DNA from: Betaproteobacteria bacterium | Lineage (GTDB): Bacteria; Acidobacteriota; Terriglobia; Acidiferrales; UBA7541 | Length of the DNA: 64,000 nt | Direction of reading: 5' to 3' | Assembly (NCBI GenBank): GCA_903970165.1 | Contig: CAJCHZ010000027.1 | Span: forward strand, 62,001 to 126,000 | Part shown: positions 17,826 through 26,899 of the stretch, piece after piece | How the letters are laid out: every line of letters starts with the position of its first letter | Numbering within the stretch: the stretch's first letter is position 1 | Program-made: the position numbers and the translations under genes | The notes under the pieces: generated by a model | Seen by the model: the letters and a program-made list of their open reading frames with translations, nothing else | What the model was told of the DNA's origin: nothing | Database searches by the model: none

Positions 17826-18809
17826 CTATTTCTTTGCCGGTTCCGGCATCACGTAACCGGAATGCGCCGGCAAGCCAGCGCGCTCCAGCTGCACGGTCGT
17901 GTGGTCAATCCTAAAATCCTTCGCCGCCTTTTCCTGGATCGCCGCGAGCACGCGCTCGCATTGGTCGAGATGCATATCCGGAATACGGGCATGCAAACTA
18001 AGCGCGTTGTGCCCGCCGCCGAGCGACCAGATGTGCACATCATGCACTTCCTGCACGCCTTCCACGGTTAGAATCGCGCGCGCCACTTCTTCGACGCGCA
18101 TCTCTCGTGGCCGTCCTTCGAGCAAAATGTGGGAAGACTCTCGCAGAATGCCGATGCTGGACCACAACACCAGCAGACCGATCGCAATGCCAAGCAGAGG
18201 ATCGATCCACAGTGCGCCAGTCAAGTGAATCGCAATGGCGCCGACGATAATCGCGATATTGGAAAGTGCATCGCCGAAGTTGTGGACCAGAATACTGCGC
18301 AGATTCAGGTCGCCGCGTCCGCGGACCAGCGCGAGGGTAATGCCGCCGTTCACGGCGAGCGCGGCAATCGAAGTCCAGATCATCCAGCTTTCGACGACGT
18401 GGACCGGCGCGCGGAGGCGTTCAAATGCTTCGTAGCCGAGCCACATGGAAAGAATCACGAGGAGGATCGCGTTGGTGAAGGCCGCAAGAATTCCAGCGCG
18501 GTGATAGCCGTACGTTTTTTCGCTGTCCGCGGGACGTTCCGCCCATCGCATCGCAAACCAGGATATTCCCAGCGCGGGCACATCCGAAAGATTGTGGACG
18601 GCGTCGTTCAGCAGCGCGACCGATTTGCCGAGCACGCCGCCAAAGATTTCCGCTACGACGAGACCGAGCGTCGCCGCCATGGCCCAGCCGAGCACGGAAG
18701 GCCGCAACGGTGGGTGTGAGTGGCCGTGGTGATCGTGTCCGTGCGGATGATGCACGTGGCCGTCGTGATGGCCGTGTTCGTGGTCGTCGTTGTGAGAGTG
18801 GTCGTGCAC
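17826..18809 (-). CDS. Cation diffusion facilitator (CzcD/ZitB-type metal exporter)
   Basis: This 327-residue inner-membrane protein has six predicted helices and the CDF metal site: HNLSD in helix 2 and HNFGD in helix 5 (HxxxD pairs). The first 32 residues are almost all His, Asp and Gly (MHDHSHNDDHEHGHHDGHVHH...), a metal-buffering tail typical of zinc exporters. A cytoplasmic C-terminal ferredoxin-like domain starts near residue 235 (VEEVARAILTVEGVQEVHDVHIW). It exports Zn2+ (or Co2+/Cd2+) using the proton gradient. No metal regulator adjoins. Confidence 0.93.
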   Translation of the reverse strand: MHDHSHNDDHEHGHHDGHVHHPHGHDHHGHSHPPLRPSVLGWAMAATLGLVVAEIFGGVLGKSVALLNDAVHNLSDVPALGISWFAMRWAERPADSEKTYGYHRAGILAAFTNAILLVILSMWLGYEAFERLRAPVHVVESWMIWTSIAALAVNGGITLALVRGRGDLNLRSILVHNFGDALSNIAIIVGAIAIHLTGALWIDPLLGIAIGLLVLWSSIGILRESSHILLEGRPREMRVEEVARAILTVEGVQEVHDVHIWSLGGGHNALSLHARIPDMHLDQCERVLAAIQEKAAKDFRIDHTTVQLERAGLPAHSGYVMPEPAKK

Positions 18810-19094
18810 CCGTCGTATCGGCTCCGCGGACTCTATTTTACGCGACTGCCGCTCATGCGGCAGAGTTCGGCTAAAGATAAAAGCGCACAGGCGGAAGCGC
18901 CCTTCGACTCGCAGGGCAGGCCTGTGTTACAAATGCACCCGCACCAAGGCTGCTGCCCGCATAGTGGGAAGTTTGACACTTTCCCAGCGCGAATGCATTG
19001 ACGCTGTTCGCGGCGGCTGCCAACATCGAACTAGCTTCCCTTTCCGCTTGTAATGCGGCGGGAATGGCCTACGCACGGATGTGCGCTGAGGGGC

Positions 19095-20264
19095 ATGACG
19101 GTTCCCATCGCAAAACTGAGTTTCTGGGGAGTTCGAGGGTCGACGCCGACAGTGGATCCCGCGACATGGCGATACGGCGGAAACACGCCGTGCCTCGAAT
19201 TGGTCGCTCCAGACGGCACGCAATTCATTCTGGATTGCGGGACGGGACTGCGGATGCTCGGCAGCCGCTGGGGTGCGCCGAACGGCGGCGGAAATCCCGA
19301 AACGCACATTTTTGTAACGCACTATCACTGGGACCATATTCAGGGGATTCCATTTTTTGCGCCGCTCTACGCGGAGAACAACGAATTTCATTTTTACAGT
19401 TTTCGATCGAAATTTCTGGGGCGCGACAGTTTGAAGCAGGTGTTTGAAGCGCAGATGGCGCTGCCGTATTTTCCTGTGGACATGTCCGCGATGAACGCGA
19501 AGCGCAAGTTCAAGGAAGTTGAAGGCGGCGACACGTTCACTATCAAGGAAAACAAAGTCACGGCGCGGTGGCTGAACCATCCGCAGGGCTGCCTCGGTTT
19601 CCGGATTGAAACTCCGGCAGGCACGGTGGTTTATGCGACGGACAACGAGCCGGGTGATCCCAAGCTGGACGAAAGTTTGCGTGAGCTGGTGGCCGGCGCG
19701 GATATATTTATAAATGATGCGCAGTTCACTTCGGAGCAGCTGGCCACGACGCGCAAGGGATGGGGACATTCGTCGTGGCGCGAAGGCGTGAAGCTCGCGC
19801 GGGAAGCCGGAGCAAAAACTCTAGTGCTGTTTCATCACGATCCGGATTCGACGGACCGCATGGTGGACTCGATCCTGCGGCAGGCTCGAGAGGAATTTGA
19901 TTCCGTGTTTGCGGCGAGCGAAGGCATGGTCATCACCCTTGGTTCCACGGGAGACAGCGTGCAGGCGCACATGCCGGGGACGCGCACTTCCTTGCGGCGC
20001 GAGGCCCAATTCAATGCAAAAGTTTCCGGAGTAACGGAAGGCGGAAAAGACTTTCAGGAAGAAACCGTGGTGCGCGACATTTCCCTGCAAGGCGCGCTCA
20101 TCTCGCTGAAGAATTTGCCGAGGCTGCAATCGGAACTGCAAGTAACCATGGAGACGCCGGGCGAGGATGGCGTGCAGACGATGCTGCTGAAAGGCTACGT
20201 GGTGCGCATTGACGCTGCCGTTGAGAAGGACCACGTCGCCGTCGGAGTGGTCTTCACCGATTAG
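19095..20264 (+). CDS. Metallo-beta-lactamase fold hydrolase fused to a PilZ-like domain
   Basis: This 389-residue protein starts with an RNase Z/phosphodiesterase-type MBL domain: FWGVRGSTPTVDP, YGGNTPCLEL, LDCGTG, the zinc motif THYHWDHIQG, then ATDNEP and LVLFHHDP. Residues about 285-389 form a PilZ-like barrel containing DISLQGALISL, which fits the (D/N)xSxxG motif. The RxxxR motif preceding it is degenerate (LRREAQ), so c-di-GMP binding is doubtful. The MBL part would hydrolyse a phosphodiester or similar bond in the cytoplasm. The start is uncertain: GAGGGG lies close to ATG 19095, and ATG 19053 is the alternative. Confidence 0.8.
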   Translation: MTVPIAKLSFWGVRGSTPTVDPATWRYGGNTPCLELVAPDGTQFILDCGTGLRMLGSRWGAPNGGGNPETHIFVTHYHWDHIQGIPFFAPLYAENNEFHFYSFRSKFLGRDSLKQVFEAQMALPYFPVDMSAMNAKRKFKEVEGGDTFTIKENKVTARWLNHPQGCLGFRIETPAGTVVYATDNEPGDPKLDESLRELVAGADIFINDAQFTSEQLATTRKGWGHSSWREGVKLAREAGAKTLVLFHHDPDSTDRMVDSILRQAREEFDSVFAASEGMVITLGSTGDSVQAHMPGTRTSLRREAQFNAKVSGVTEGGKDFQEETVVRDISLQGALISLKNLPRLQSELQVTMETPGEDGVQTMLLKGYVVRIDAAVEKDHVAVGVVFTD

Positions 20265-20542
20265 GCTGCCTAAGACAGTAGAAAGAAACTTCCCGCAGAC
20301 ACGGATACGCATCTCTTATAAGAACTTGCCCTTGAAAGCTTCCTATCGTTCGTGAGCCACGTTCAATAGCGGGTAAGCACCAGCTGCTTGCTGGAACCCT
20401 AACGTTAGTACCTTCGCTGAGGGGCTGGAAGGCACAAGTTCGTTCCAAGCCGAAGTAGCTTTGAACTACTCAGGCGCGAGTACGGATCTTTTCAGAAAGA
20501 TTAAAAATTGGTTTCCGACGTGTTTTCTTTGTAAAAGATTAG

Positions 20543-20728
20543 GCTTTAAGCGGATGCATCGAAGCACGCGATGCCTTCGTTGCCGGAGAGCACGGCAATG
20601 ACATTCGTTCTGCGGCTACAAAGGGACTCGAGTTCCTGGGGCTGAGCGCGGACAAAATTAAAGTGGTCCCGGCTCAGGAGGAACAGCAGATCGCACGGCA
20701 CTGTCGGAGAATGATCGCACAAGGCTGA
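20543..20728 (+). pseudogene. Possible coding remnant without a start codon
   Basis: An open frame of 61 codons follows an in-frame TAG and has no usable start. It reads like real protein (EARDAFVAGEHGNDIRSAATKG, then KIKVVPAQEEQQIARHCRRM) and stops at 20728, seven bases before the next gene. I do not recognise the family. The 280 bases before it show nothing coding. It may be the tail of a decayed gene, or chance. Confidence 0.3.
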
Positions 20729-20734
20729 AAATCG

Positions 20735-22201
20735 TTGTCTCCCGCTAGCGATGTGGTTCGTCATAAGATACGTAGCACGTTGAGCCGCGAAAAAGAATAC
20801 GACGGCGTGGTGGTGGGGTCCGGGCCGAATGGATTGGCTGCGGCCATTGTACTGGCGCGCGCGGGGCGGTCGGTTTTGGTGCTGGAGGCAGAGGAGAGAA
20901 TCGGGGGTGGATTGCGTTCCGAGGCTTTGACTCTGCCTGGTTTTGTGCACGATGTGTGTTCCGCGGTTCATCCGATGGCGCTGGCTTCGCCGTTTTTGCG
21001 AACGCTGCCGTTGGGCGAACACGGGCTTGAGTGGATTTATCCACGTTATCCGCTGGCGCATCCGTTTGACGATGGCAGTGTCGCAATTTTGGATCGATCC
21101 ATAGAAAAGACCGGAGAATTGTTGGGCCAGGATGGCGCGGCATATCAGAGGCTTGTTCGGCCCGTCGTCGAGAAGTGGGCTTTGCTCGAGGATTTTATTT
21201 TGGGGCCCATTGGATTTCCAAAACATCCGCTGGCGGCAGGCCTCTTCGGATTGCATGCCCTACAACCGACGACTCGCCTGGCAAATTATCATTTTAAGTC
21301 GGCGGCGGCGCGGGCGCTTTTCGCAGGCGTGGCCGCGCATTCGGTGATGCCGCTCGAGTCCTGGGGAACTTCGGCGATAGGTCTCGTGCTGGCGGCGCTG
21401 GCTCATGGGCGAGGATGGCCGATCGCCAAAGGCGGCTCTCAGCGGATCGCGGATGCCATGGCGTCTTACTTGCGTTCGCTGGGTGGAGAAATTGTTACTC
21501 GAGTGCGCGTGCGCTCGGCGAAGGAATTGCCGCGCTCCAAAGTTGTTCTGTGCGACGTGTCGCCGCGCGGATTAATGGAGATCGCAGGCGGAAGACTCCG
21601 GGGCGGTTACCTTCGGGCACTAGAGAAATTCGTGTACGGTCCTGGCGTCTTCAAGGTGGATTGGGCGTTGCGCGGGCCGATACCGTGGAAAGCTCGGGAG
21701 TGCGCTGAAGCAGGAACAGTGCATCTCGGCGGCACGATGGAAGAGATTGCTCGCTCCGAACGCGAATGCTGGAGAAATGAGATCTCTGAACGGCCATTTG
21801 TCTTGCTGGCGCAATCGAGTATTTTTGATCCTTCGCGGGCGCCGGCCGGCTGTCACACGGCCTGGGGGTATTGTCATGTTCCGAGTGGGAGCGACGTCGA
21901 CATGACGGAGCAGATCGAGGCTCAAGTGGAACGCTTTGCGCCGGGCTTCCGGGAATCGATCCTGGCCCGCTCGACGAAATCGCCCGCGCAGATGGAACAG
22001 GGAAACGCCAATCTCGTCGGAGGCAACATTTCAGGAGGCGCGAATTCGTTGCGTCAGCTTTTTTTGCGGCCCACGTCGCGGTTTTATGCAACGCCCGTCA
22101 AGGGATTGTTTCTTTGCTCCGCGTCGACGCCTCCAGGCGGCGGTGTCCATGGCATGTGCGGTTATCATGCGGCCACAGGGGCGCTGCGCGAGATCCGTTG
22201 A
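20735..22201 (+). CDS. PYROXD2-like NAD(P)/FAD-dependent oxidoreductase
   Basis: This 488-residue protein has an N-terminal FAD dinucleotide-binding motif VVVGSGPNGLAAAIVLARAG followed by LEAEERIGGGLRS, the phytoene-desaturase/PYROXD2 superfamily signature. The C-terminus has SASTPPGGGVHGMCGYHAA, which closes the FAD site in this subfamily. These enzymes oxidise or desaturate lipophilic substrates; the substrate here is unknown. The TTG start at 20735 has AAGG about 10 bases upstream; a second TTG about 45 bases further in is also possible. It is convergent with the small gene at 22217. Confidence 0.87.
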   Translation: MSPASDVVRHKIRSTLSREKEYDGVVVGSGPNGLAAAIVLARAGRSVLVLEAEERIGGGLRSEALTLPGFVHDVCSAVHPMALASPFLRTLPLGEHGLEWIYPRYPLAHPFDDGSVAILDRSIEKTGELLGQDGAAYQRLVRPVVEKWALLEDFILGPIGFPKHPLAAGLFGLHALQPTTRLANYHFKSAAARALFAGVAAHSVMPLESWGTSAIGLVLAALAHGRGWPIAKGGSQRIADAMASYLRSLGGEIVTRVRVRSAKELPRSKVVLCDVSPRGLMEIAGGRLRGGYLRALEKFVYGPGVFKVDWALRGPIPWKARECAEAGTVHLGGTMEEIARSERECWRNEISERPFVLLAQSSIFDPSRAPAGCHTAWGYCHVPSGSDVDMTEQIEAQVERFAPGFRESILARSTKSPAQMEQGNANLVGGNISGGANSLRQLFLRPTSRFYATPVKGLFLCSASTPPGGGVHGMCGYHAATGALREIR

Positions 22202-22216
22202 GCCTTTGGCAAGTTA

Positions 22217-22468
22217 CTAGCTTACTTCGGCGATCTTCTTGTCGAGGTGGGCAAGGGCAGCTTCGAGAGACTTGCGGTGATTCGGGTTTGTCGCGGACTC
22301 GAGATCATGGACGATTCTTATGCGTGAGAGCTGCAAATCCTTGCGCTCCGCTTCGCGGCGGAGTAGTTCGGGACTTTTTGTGGTTTTGCCGTAGTGCCCC
22401 TTCGGGCTATCGTCAGCTTCAACTTGGGCTTCTACGTCTTTGCTTTCCCAGCCTCGCGCCATAGTCAT
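22217..22468 (-). CDS. Small charged hypothetical protein
   Basis: An 83-residue, highly charged, probably helical protein (SPELLRREAERKDLQLSRIRIVHDLESA..., AALAHLDKKIAEV). There is no signal peptide, membrane helix or metal-binding motif. The coding character is clear (no low-complexity bias, terminal helix well formed), but I cannot name a family. It is the last of a same-strand series downstream of the 22526 and 23199 genes, with a 57-base gap. Confidence 0.6.
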   Translation of the reverse strand: MTMARGWESKDVEAQVEADDSPKGHYGKTTKSPELLRREAERKDLQLSRIRIVHDLESATNPNHRKSLEAALAHLDKKIAEVS

Positions 22469-22525
22469 AGTTTACATATTCTGCGGCAAGAACGGGTGTT
22501 TATCCGTGAAAAAGTTACAACGCGC

Positions 22526-23170
22526 TCATGCGCCAGCGGCGCGGGCCCGCCGCAAGACCGGACGCGGCGGACGTATGACGGCGGCAAGTGCTCTTTGCGC
22601 ATCGCGGGCCCGGCGCTCCGCAACGAGGCCTTGATAGGAAAATTCGGCCATCTGGTCCGACCAGAAGACCTGCAAAACCCAGCGGTCCAACGTCCGCGTG
22701 GCGCTTGCCGAGGAAATTTCCGCGCTGGGAATGATGAGCAGCGGCTGCAACTGCCCATCCAGCACACAGATTTGTTCCGTGCCGACAAAAAGCTGAACCG
22801 GCGTGGGCGGCGCGTTGGGGAGTTGATATTTCCCGCCATTTACCACGGCGTGAGCGCCCAGATCGCATGCTTTTTCCTCGGTGCCGGAATGCGATGGAAC
22901 AGGCGGCAGAAGAATGGCCGCAAGAAACATGGCGAGCCCGGCGATCGCGGCGAGCCAACTGTTCCAGAGACTGAGCGGGAGCACCACGAGCGCCGCTCCC
23001 GCAAATCCCAGGATTATGCGGAAAGCCGTCCAGGATGCGGGATTATACCGAAACCGCAGGAGCCTCCGAGCATTGCGAACGACGGTGAAGAGTGCGCCTA
23101 CGGCGGCACGGCGAAGCCTCGATTGCGATTCTTCGGGCTCGGATGTCGAAGTGGCTGGGGCCGTGCTCAT
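22526..23170 (-). CDS. Two-helix membrane protein of unknown function
   Basis: A 214-residue protein with a soluble basic N-terminus (residues 1-45), two transmembrane helices (about 48-68 and 70-90; RIILGFAGAALVVLPLSLW and WLAAIAGLAMFLAAILLPP), and a cytoplasmic C-terminal domain of about 120 residues with a beta-rich centre (PVQLFVGTEQICVLDGQLQPLLIIPSAEI). No family recognised. It follows the carboxymuconolactone decarboxylase-like gene by 28 bases, so the two are probably co-transcribed. Confidence 0.65.
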   Translation of the reverse strand: MSTAPATSTSEPEESQSRLRRAAVGALFTVVRNARRLLRFRYNPASWTAFRIILGFAGAALVVLPLSLWNSWLAAIAGLAMFLAAILLPPVPSHSGTEEKACDLGAHAVVNGGKYQLPNAPPTPVQLFVGTEQICVLDGQLQPLLIIPSAEISSASATRTLDRWVLQVFWSDQMAEFSYQGLVAERRARDAQRALAAVIRPPRPVLRRARAAGA

Positions 23171-23198
23171 TCTATTTTGTTAGATTACGCGCGCGGCC

Positions 23199-23549
23199 TT
23201 ACGGTTTCAACGAATCTATCTCCCGCATGCGCGCAAACGCCCGGCGGACGTGCGGGACGGTGATTGAGCCGCCGACGATCAGGGCGACATTTAGAGCGTC
23301 GACGACTTCTTCGCGGTTCCAGCCTTCTTCCCCGCAGCGAACCAGGTGATAAGTGATGCAGTCATCGCAGCGAAGAACGGCAGACGCGACGAGACCAAGC
23401 AACTCCTTCGTTTTTGTGCCGAGCGCTCCTGGCTCATAGGCCTGATGATCGAGCGCGAAGAAGCGTTTCATGCCCAGGTGGCCGCAGTTGAGAATTTCCT
23501 CGTTCAAGTCGGCGCGAAATTTCTGAAAATCTTCGAGACGGTCCGCCAT
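23199..23549 (-). CDS. Carboxymuconolactone decarboxylase (AhpD-like) family protein
   Basis: A 116-residue all-helical protein with the CMD/AhpD signature: the CxxC redox pair in VLRCDDCITYHLVRC with the downstream histidine, then EEVVDALNVALIVGGSITVPHVRRA. The CxxC plus His arrangement fits AhpD-like peroxidase or reductant activity better than lactone decarboxylation, which lacks the cysteines. ATG 23549 is chosen for the GGAGG four bases upstream. It lies 108 bases after the FAD oxidoreductase on the same strand and might help with peroxide from that enzyme, which is inference only. Confidence 0.85.
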   Translation of the reverse strand: MADRLEDFQKFRADLNEEILNCGHLGMKRFFALDHQAYEPGALGTKTKELLGLVASAVLRCDDCITYHLVRCGEEGWNREEVVDALNVALIVGGSITVPHVRRAFARMREIDSLKP

Positions 23550-23657
23550 GATTCCTCCGAGAGTGAAGCAGCTATTATGAGGCAAATCGCGTTGCCCGCG
23601 CAGAATGCGAGCCGGGGTTTGACGTGATGCAAACGTGCCTGAGAGCGGCAGGACCTT

Positions 23658-25220
23658 TCAGTCCGCGACCGAGACGAGAGCTTTTTCCACTAGTTCTTTT
23701 GCGCCAGGTTTGCCCGCCAGAATGAAGTTGGCCCATTCCGCTCCCACTTGCGACAGTCTAACTGCCTCGCTGGTGAGCGATTCCGGCCCGCCGGAATCGG
23801 CATTGCCAAAAAAGATGCGGTCCATCGGATGCGCCGCGGCGATGCGATTCGTTGTGTATTGGCCGGGCGTAGACATGAACATGGGATGGCCGCGGCGATA
23901 GATGCGGACTTCGACGGGTTCGACGCTAAACTCAGGGAGAACTTTCTGGAAGTCCGTGAGGACGCGCGCGGCGAATATCTTGCAGCCTTCTTCGGTGAGA
24001 AGCGTGGCGCGTTGCTCTTCGCGCAGCGGGGCGTAGAAGGAGAGAATGTTGTTTTTTTGTTTGTAACCCGGATTGTTGCGGACAGTCCAGTCGGCCACGA
24101 TGAAGTCCGTGAAGGAATTGCCGGGGCACCAATTGTCATAGCCGCGGTTGTAGACGGGCTTGTCGAAGATTAGATTAACGACGGGATATGGCGCGTAGCG
24201 CGTGCGGCGCATGGCGGTACTCTGCTCGCTGGGCAGACTGATAACGATGCGCGAAGTGATGTGCTTCTGCGTGCACATCAGAACCGCCTTTGCGGAAACG
24301 GTCGAGAGCTTTCCATCGCGGAAATAAGTGACGTTCACCGCGTTTTTTTCCTGAACAACAGCAACGACGGTAGCGTCGCCAAGCATGCGGTCTTTGTATT
24401 TTGGCTGGAGAACTTCGACGAGCTTGTGCGTGATGCACCCGAGCCCTCCCGGCAGAATGGCGCGCTTGCCATCGCCACCAGTGAAAATATCGTTTGCGTT
24501 GTAAAGGCCGACGAAAGCGGAAGTGTCCTTCGAAGTCGCACCCCAGTTGGAAGGGCCAAAGATGTCCCACCACTGCTGCACTTCCGGAGCGTGACCCGCG
24601 AAGAAATTCGAGAAAGGCAGCGCATCCAATTCGGTCATGCGCTCGCTGATTTTCATTTTCAAAACCTCTTCGCGGAATCTTACGAAGCTGGCCAAGACTT
24701 CTTTGGGATAAGGAAGCTGGGTGATGCCTGCTTTCCAGGTGTCAGGAACGTAGGTTTTATTTACGAGCGTGGGATCGGGCATGTTGACCAATGGAAGTTT
24801 CACCCCGATTTCCGCGGCGAGTTGATCGCCTTCATCCCCGCGATACGCGTAGGCAGAGCCCGTCGCGAATGGCTGGCCGTCAAATTCTTCCTGGTAGGCG
24901 TTGCCGCCGAAGTGGTCTTCTTTTTCGAGCAGGAGCCAATCTTTGCCACGAAGAAAATAGGCCGCTGAAAGTCCCGCGATACCCCCTCCCACGATAACGA
25001 TGTCAACTCTTGCGGTGGAACTTGGGCGATCGAACTGGTGGCCGTCGCGGACCTGATGGCAGATTTCGAAATGTTCGCCCTCGACGCGTGGCGCGTTTGC
25101 GGACTTGGAACCGATGGCCGCGGAATCCTGAAAAGGAATCAGAGCCGTGTCAACCGGACAGCCCGACGCAACTGAACCAGCGACCACGAACTTGATGAAA
25201 TCCCGGCGTGATTGCGACAT
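23658..25220 (-). CDS. Tat-exported FAD-dependent amine-oxidase-like oxidoreductase
   Basis: This 520-residue protein begins MSQSRRDFIKFVVAGSVASGC: a twin-arginine signal (SRRDFIK) whose hydrophobic stretch ends in a Cys that could be lipidated. The FAD-binding motif VDIVIVGGGIAGLSAAYFLRG (about residues 70-90) and LEKEDHFGGNA follow, and a flavin-contacting segment DRIFFGNADSGG lies near the C-terminus, as in flavin amine oxidases. GGAGGGCGA precedes ATG 25220, only 8 bases after the PotC-like stop, so it is the last gene of the polyamine transporter operon. A periplasmic polyamine oxidase role is plausible but unproven. Confidence 0.82.
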   Translation of the reverse strand: MSQSRRDFIKFVVAGSVASGCPVDTALIPFQDSAAIGSKSANAPRVEGEHFEICHQVRDGHQFDRPSSTARVDIVIVGGGIAGLSAAYFLRGKDWLLLEKEDHFGGNAYQEEFDGQPFATGSAYAYRGDEGDQLAAEIGVKLPLVNMPDPTLVNKTYVPDTWKAGITQLPYPKEVLASFVRFREEVLKMKISERMTELDALPFSNFFAGHAPEVQQWWDIFGPSNWGATSKDTSAFVGLYNANDIFTGGDGKRAILPGGLGCITHKLVEVLQPKYKDRMLGDATVVAVVQEKNAVNVTYFRDGKLSTVSAKAVLMCTQKHITSRIVISLPSEQSTAMRRTRYAPYPVVNLIFDKPVYNRGYDNWCPGNSFTDFIVADWTVRNNPGYKQKNNILSFYAPLREEQRATLLTEEGCKIFAARVLTDFQKVLPEFSVEPVEVRIYRRGHPMFMSTPGQYTTNRIAAAHPMDRIFFGNADSGGPESLTSEAVRLSQVGAEWANFILAGKPGAKELVEKALVSVAD

Positions 25221-25228
25221 TCGCCCTC

Positions 25229-26050
25229 CTAGGGCCTTTCCAGCAACTGTTGCGCGCCCGATCCGACGCTGCGCATCCGTATGCGATACCAAACGATGAT
25301 GAGTGCAACAGAAACAGCAAAAATCAAGGTGGATATCGCATTAATCTCCGGCGTGATCCCGCGGCGCAAACGCGCCCAGATTTCGAGAGGCAGGGTGTTG
25401 TCGCGGCCCAAGAGGAAAAATGTCACGGCGATTTCGTCCATCGAGAGAGTGAAGATGAGAAGCCCCGCGGCGATGAGCGACAGCCTGAGATTTGGCAGCG
25501 TGATGCGCCAAAAGGTCCGCCAGGGCGTCGCGCCGAGATCGAGCGAAGCTTCCTCCTGAGCGCGGTCAAGTTTTTGAAGGCCGGCGAATATTTCTGTCGT
25601 GGCGACGGAAATGAGCGCTGTGCCATGGCCGAGAAAAACCGTAAGCAGGCTGAGCTGCATGCCGGCGAAAACGACGAACATCAGCAGTGAGAGCCCTGTG
25701 ATTATCCCTGGGAGAATCAGGGGGAGCAGAACCAGCCGCCGAAACAATGCCTTGCCGGGGAAACTGGCGCGATCGAGGGCTAGCGCGGCAAGCAAACCCA
25801 GAGCGAGCGAGAGTGCAACGGCCCCACAGGCCACCAGGAGACTGTTGAGCACCGAGTCCCAAAGGGGGCCGTCGGCGAAGAGTTGGCGATACCAATCGAG
25901 CGTGAGTTGCCGCGGAGGAAAGCCTCCAACGCCATCGCGATTGAACGAATACAGAATGAGCACAACGATCGGCAGGTAGATGAAAGCAAAAACCAAAGTC
26001 GCATAGATAGCCAGCAGCGGCGCGCGACGCGTTGGAGACGTGCCTCTCAT
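25229..26050 (-). CDS. PotC-like ABC transporter permease
   Basis: This 273-residue inner-membrane protein has six hydrophobic helices. Its cytoplasmic EAA loop is EEASLDLGATPWRTFWRITLPNLR (about residues 170-195), which contacts the ATPase. Sequence order and length match the PotC/YdcV family of polyamine and Fe/thiamine permeases. Its start overlaps the end of the PotB-like gene by four bases (ATGA), a sign of translational coupling. With the PotB-like partner it would form the channel for the substrate delivered by the PotD-like binding protein. Confidence 0.92.
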   Translation of the reverse strand: MRGTSPTRRAPLLAIYATLVFAFIYLPIVVLILYSFNRDGVGGFPPRQLTLDWYRQLFADGPLWDSVLNSLLVACGAVALSLALGLLAALALDRASFPGKALFRRLVLLPLILPGIITGLSLLMFVVFAGMQLSLLTVFLGHGTALISVATTEIFAGLQKLDRAQEEASLDLGATPWRTFWRITLPNLRLSLIAAGLLIFTLSMDEIAVTFFLLGRDNTLPLEIWARLRRGITPEINAISTLIFAVSVALIIVWYRIRMRSVGSGAQQLLERP

Positions 26051-26892
26051 TTAAAAGACCAGCGCTTTTCGAGACGCTCGGTAAGAAAGAGCAGCGAAAG
26101 CGTAATAACAAGTATGCAGACGGAAATCGCGGCGCCCAACGGCCAATCGTAGGAAGCGCCGAAGAGTGTCTGCACGATGTTGGCGATCATGGTCCCCGAC
26201 GAGCCGCCGACAAGGAGCGGAGCGAGAAAATCGCCGAGAGAAAGCACGAAGGCAAACGTTGCTCCGGCGAGAAGGCCAGGCATGGAAAGCGGCAGAATCA
26301 CGCGAAAGAAAGTGGGTGCCGGACCGGCGCCAAGATCCTGCGAAGCTTCGACAAGCGAGCGCGGAATGTGCTCGATCGATGCGTAAATCGGAAGGAAGAC
26401 GAACGGCGTGTAAATGTGCGTGAGCATCAGCACGACGGCGAACGGGCTGTAGAGCAGAAAACCGACGGGAGCATGCGTGAAATGAAAGTATTGGAGGAAA
26501 CCGTTCAGCACGCCGTCGCTGCCGAGAATTGTTTTCCAGGCGTAGCCGCGCACCAGATAACTGACCCACAGCGGCACAATCACAAGTTGGTAGAGCAATT
26601 CCTTGCGCGTGCCGGAATGAAACGAAAGGTAGTAGGCGAGCGGGTAGCCAAGCAGCAGAGAGCAGAGCGTAACGGAAGCTGCGATGCGCATGGTACGGAA
26701 AAGAACTCCGGCATACAACGGATTCGTGAAAAGCTTCTGGTAGTTGGCGAGGTTCCAGTGATGCACCAGAGTTCCGTCCTGCACGGCCCAGAAGCTATGG
26801 GCGAACATCAGCGTGTAGGGAAGCAGAAGGAATAAACCAACCCAGAGAAGCGGCGGAGCGGCAACAATCGTTTTGTATGTGCGCGAGTACAT
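26047..26892 (-). CDS. PotB-like ABC transporter permease
   Basis: This 281-residue inner-membrane protein starts MYSRTYKTIVAAPPLLWVGLFLLLPY, the usual PotB/YdcU first helix. Six helices are predicted, with the EAA loop VEASQDLGAGPAPTFFRVILPLSMPGL. ATG 26892 is chosen because it lies just after the PotA-like stop (8 bases from its last base); an earlier in-frame start would overlap the ATPase and add a non-family extension. It pairs with the PotC-like permease encoded next. Confidence 0.92.
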   Translation of the reverse strand: MYSRTYKTIVAAPPLLWVGLFLLLPYTLMFAHSFWAVQDGTLVHHWNLANYQKLFTNPLYAGVLFRTMRIAASVTLCSLLLGYPLAYYLSFHSGTRKELLYQLVIVPLWVSYLVRGYAWKTILGSDGVLNGFLQYFHFTHAPVGFLLYSPFAVVLMLTHIYTPFVFLPIYASIEHIPRSLVEASQDLGAGPAPTFFRVILPLSMPGLLAGATFAFVLSLGDFLAPLLVGGSSGTMIANIVQTLFGASYDWPLGAAISVCILVITLSLLFLTERLEKRWSFK

Positions 26893-26899
26893 GTCGAAG

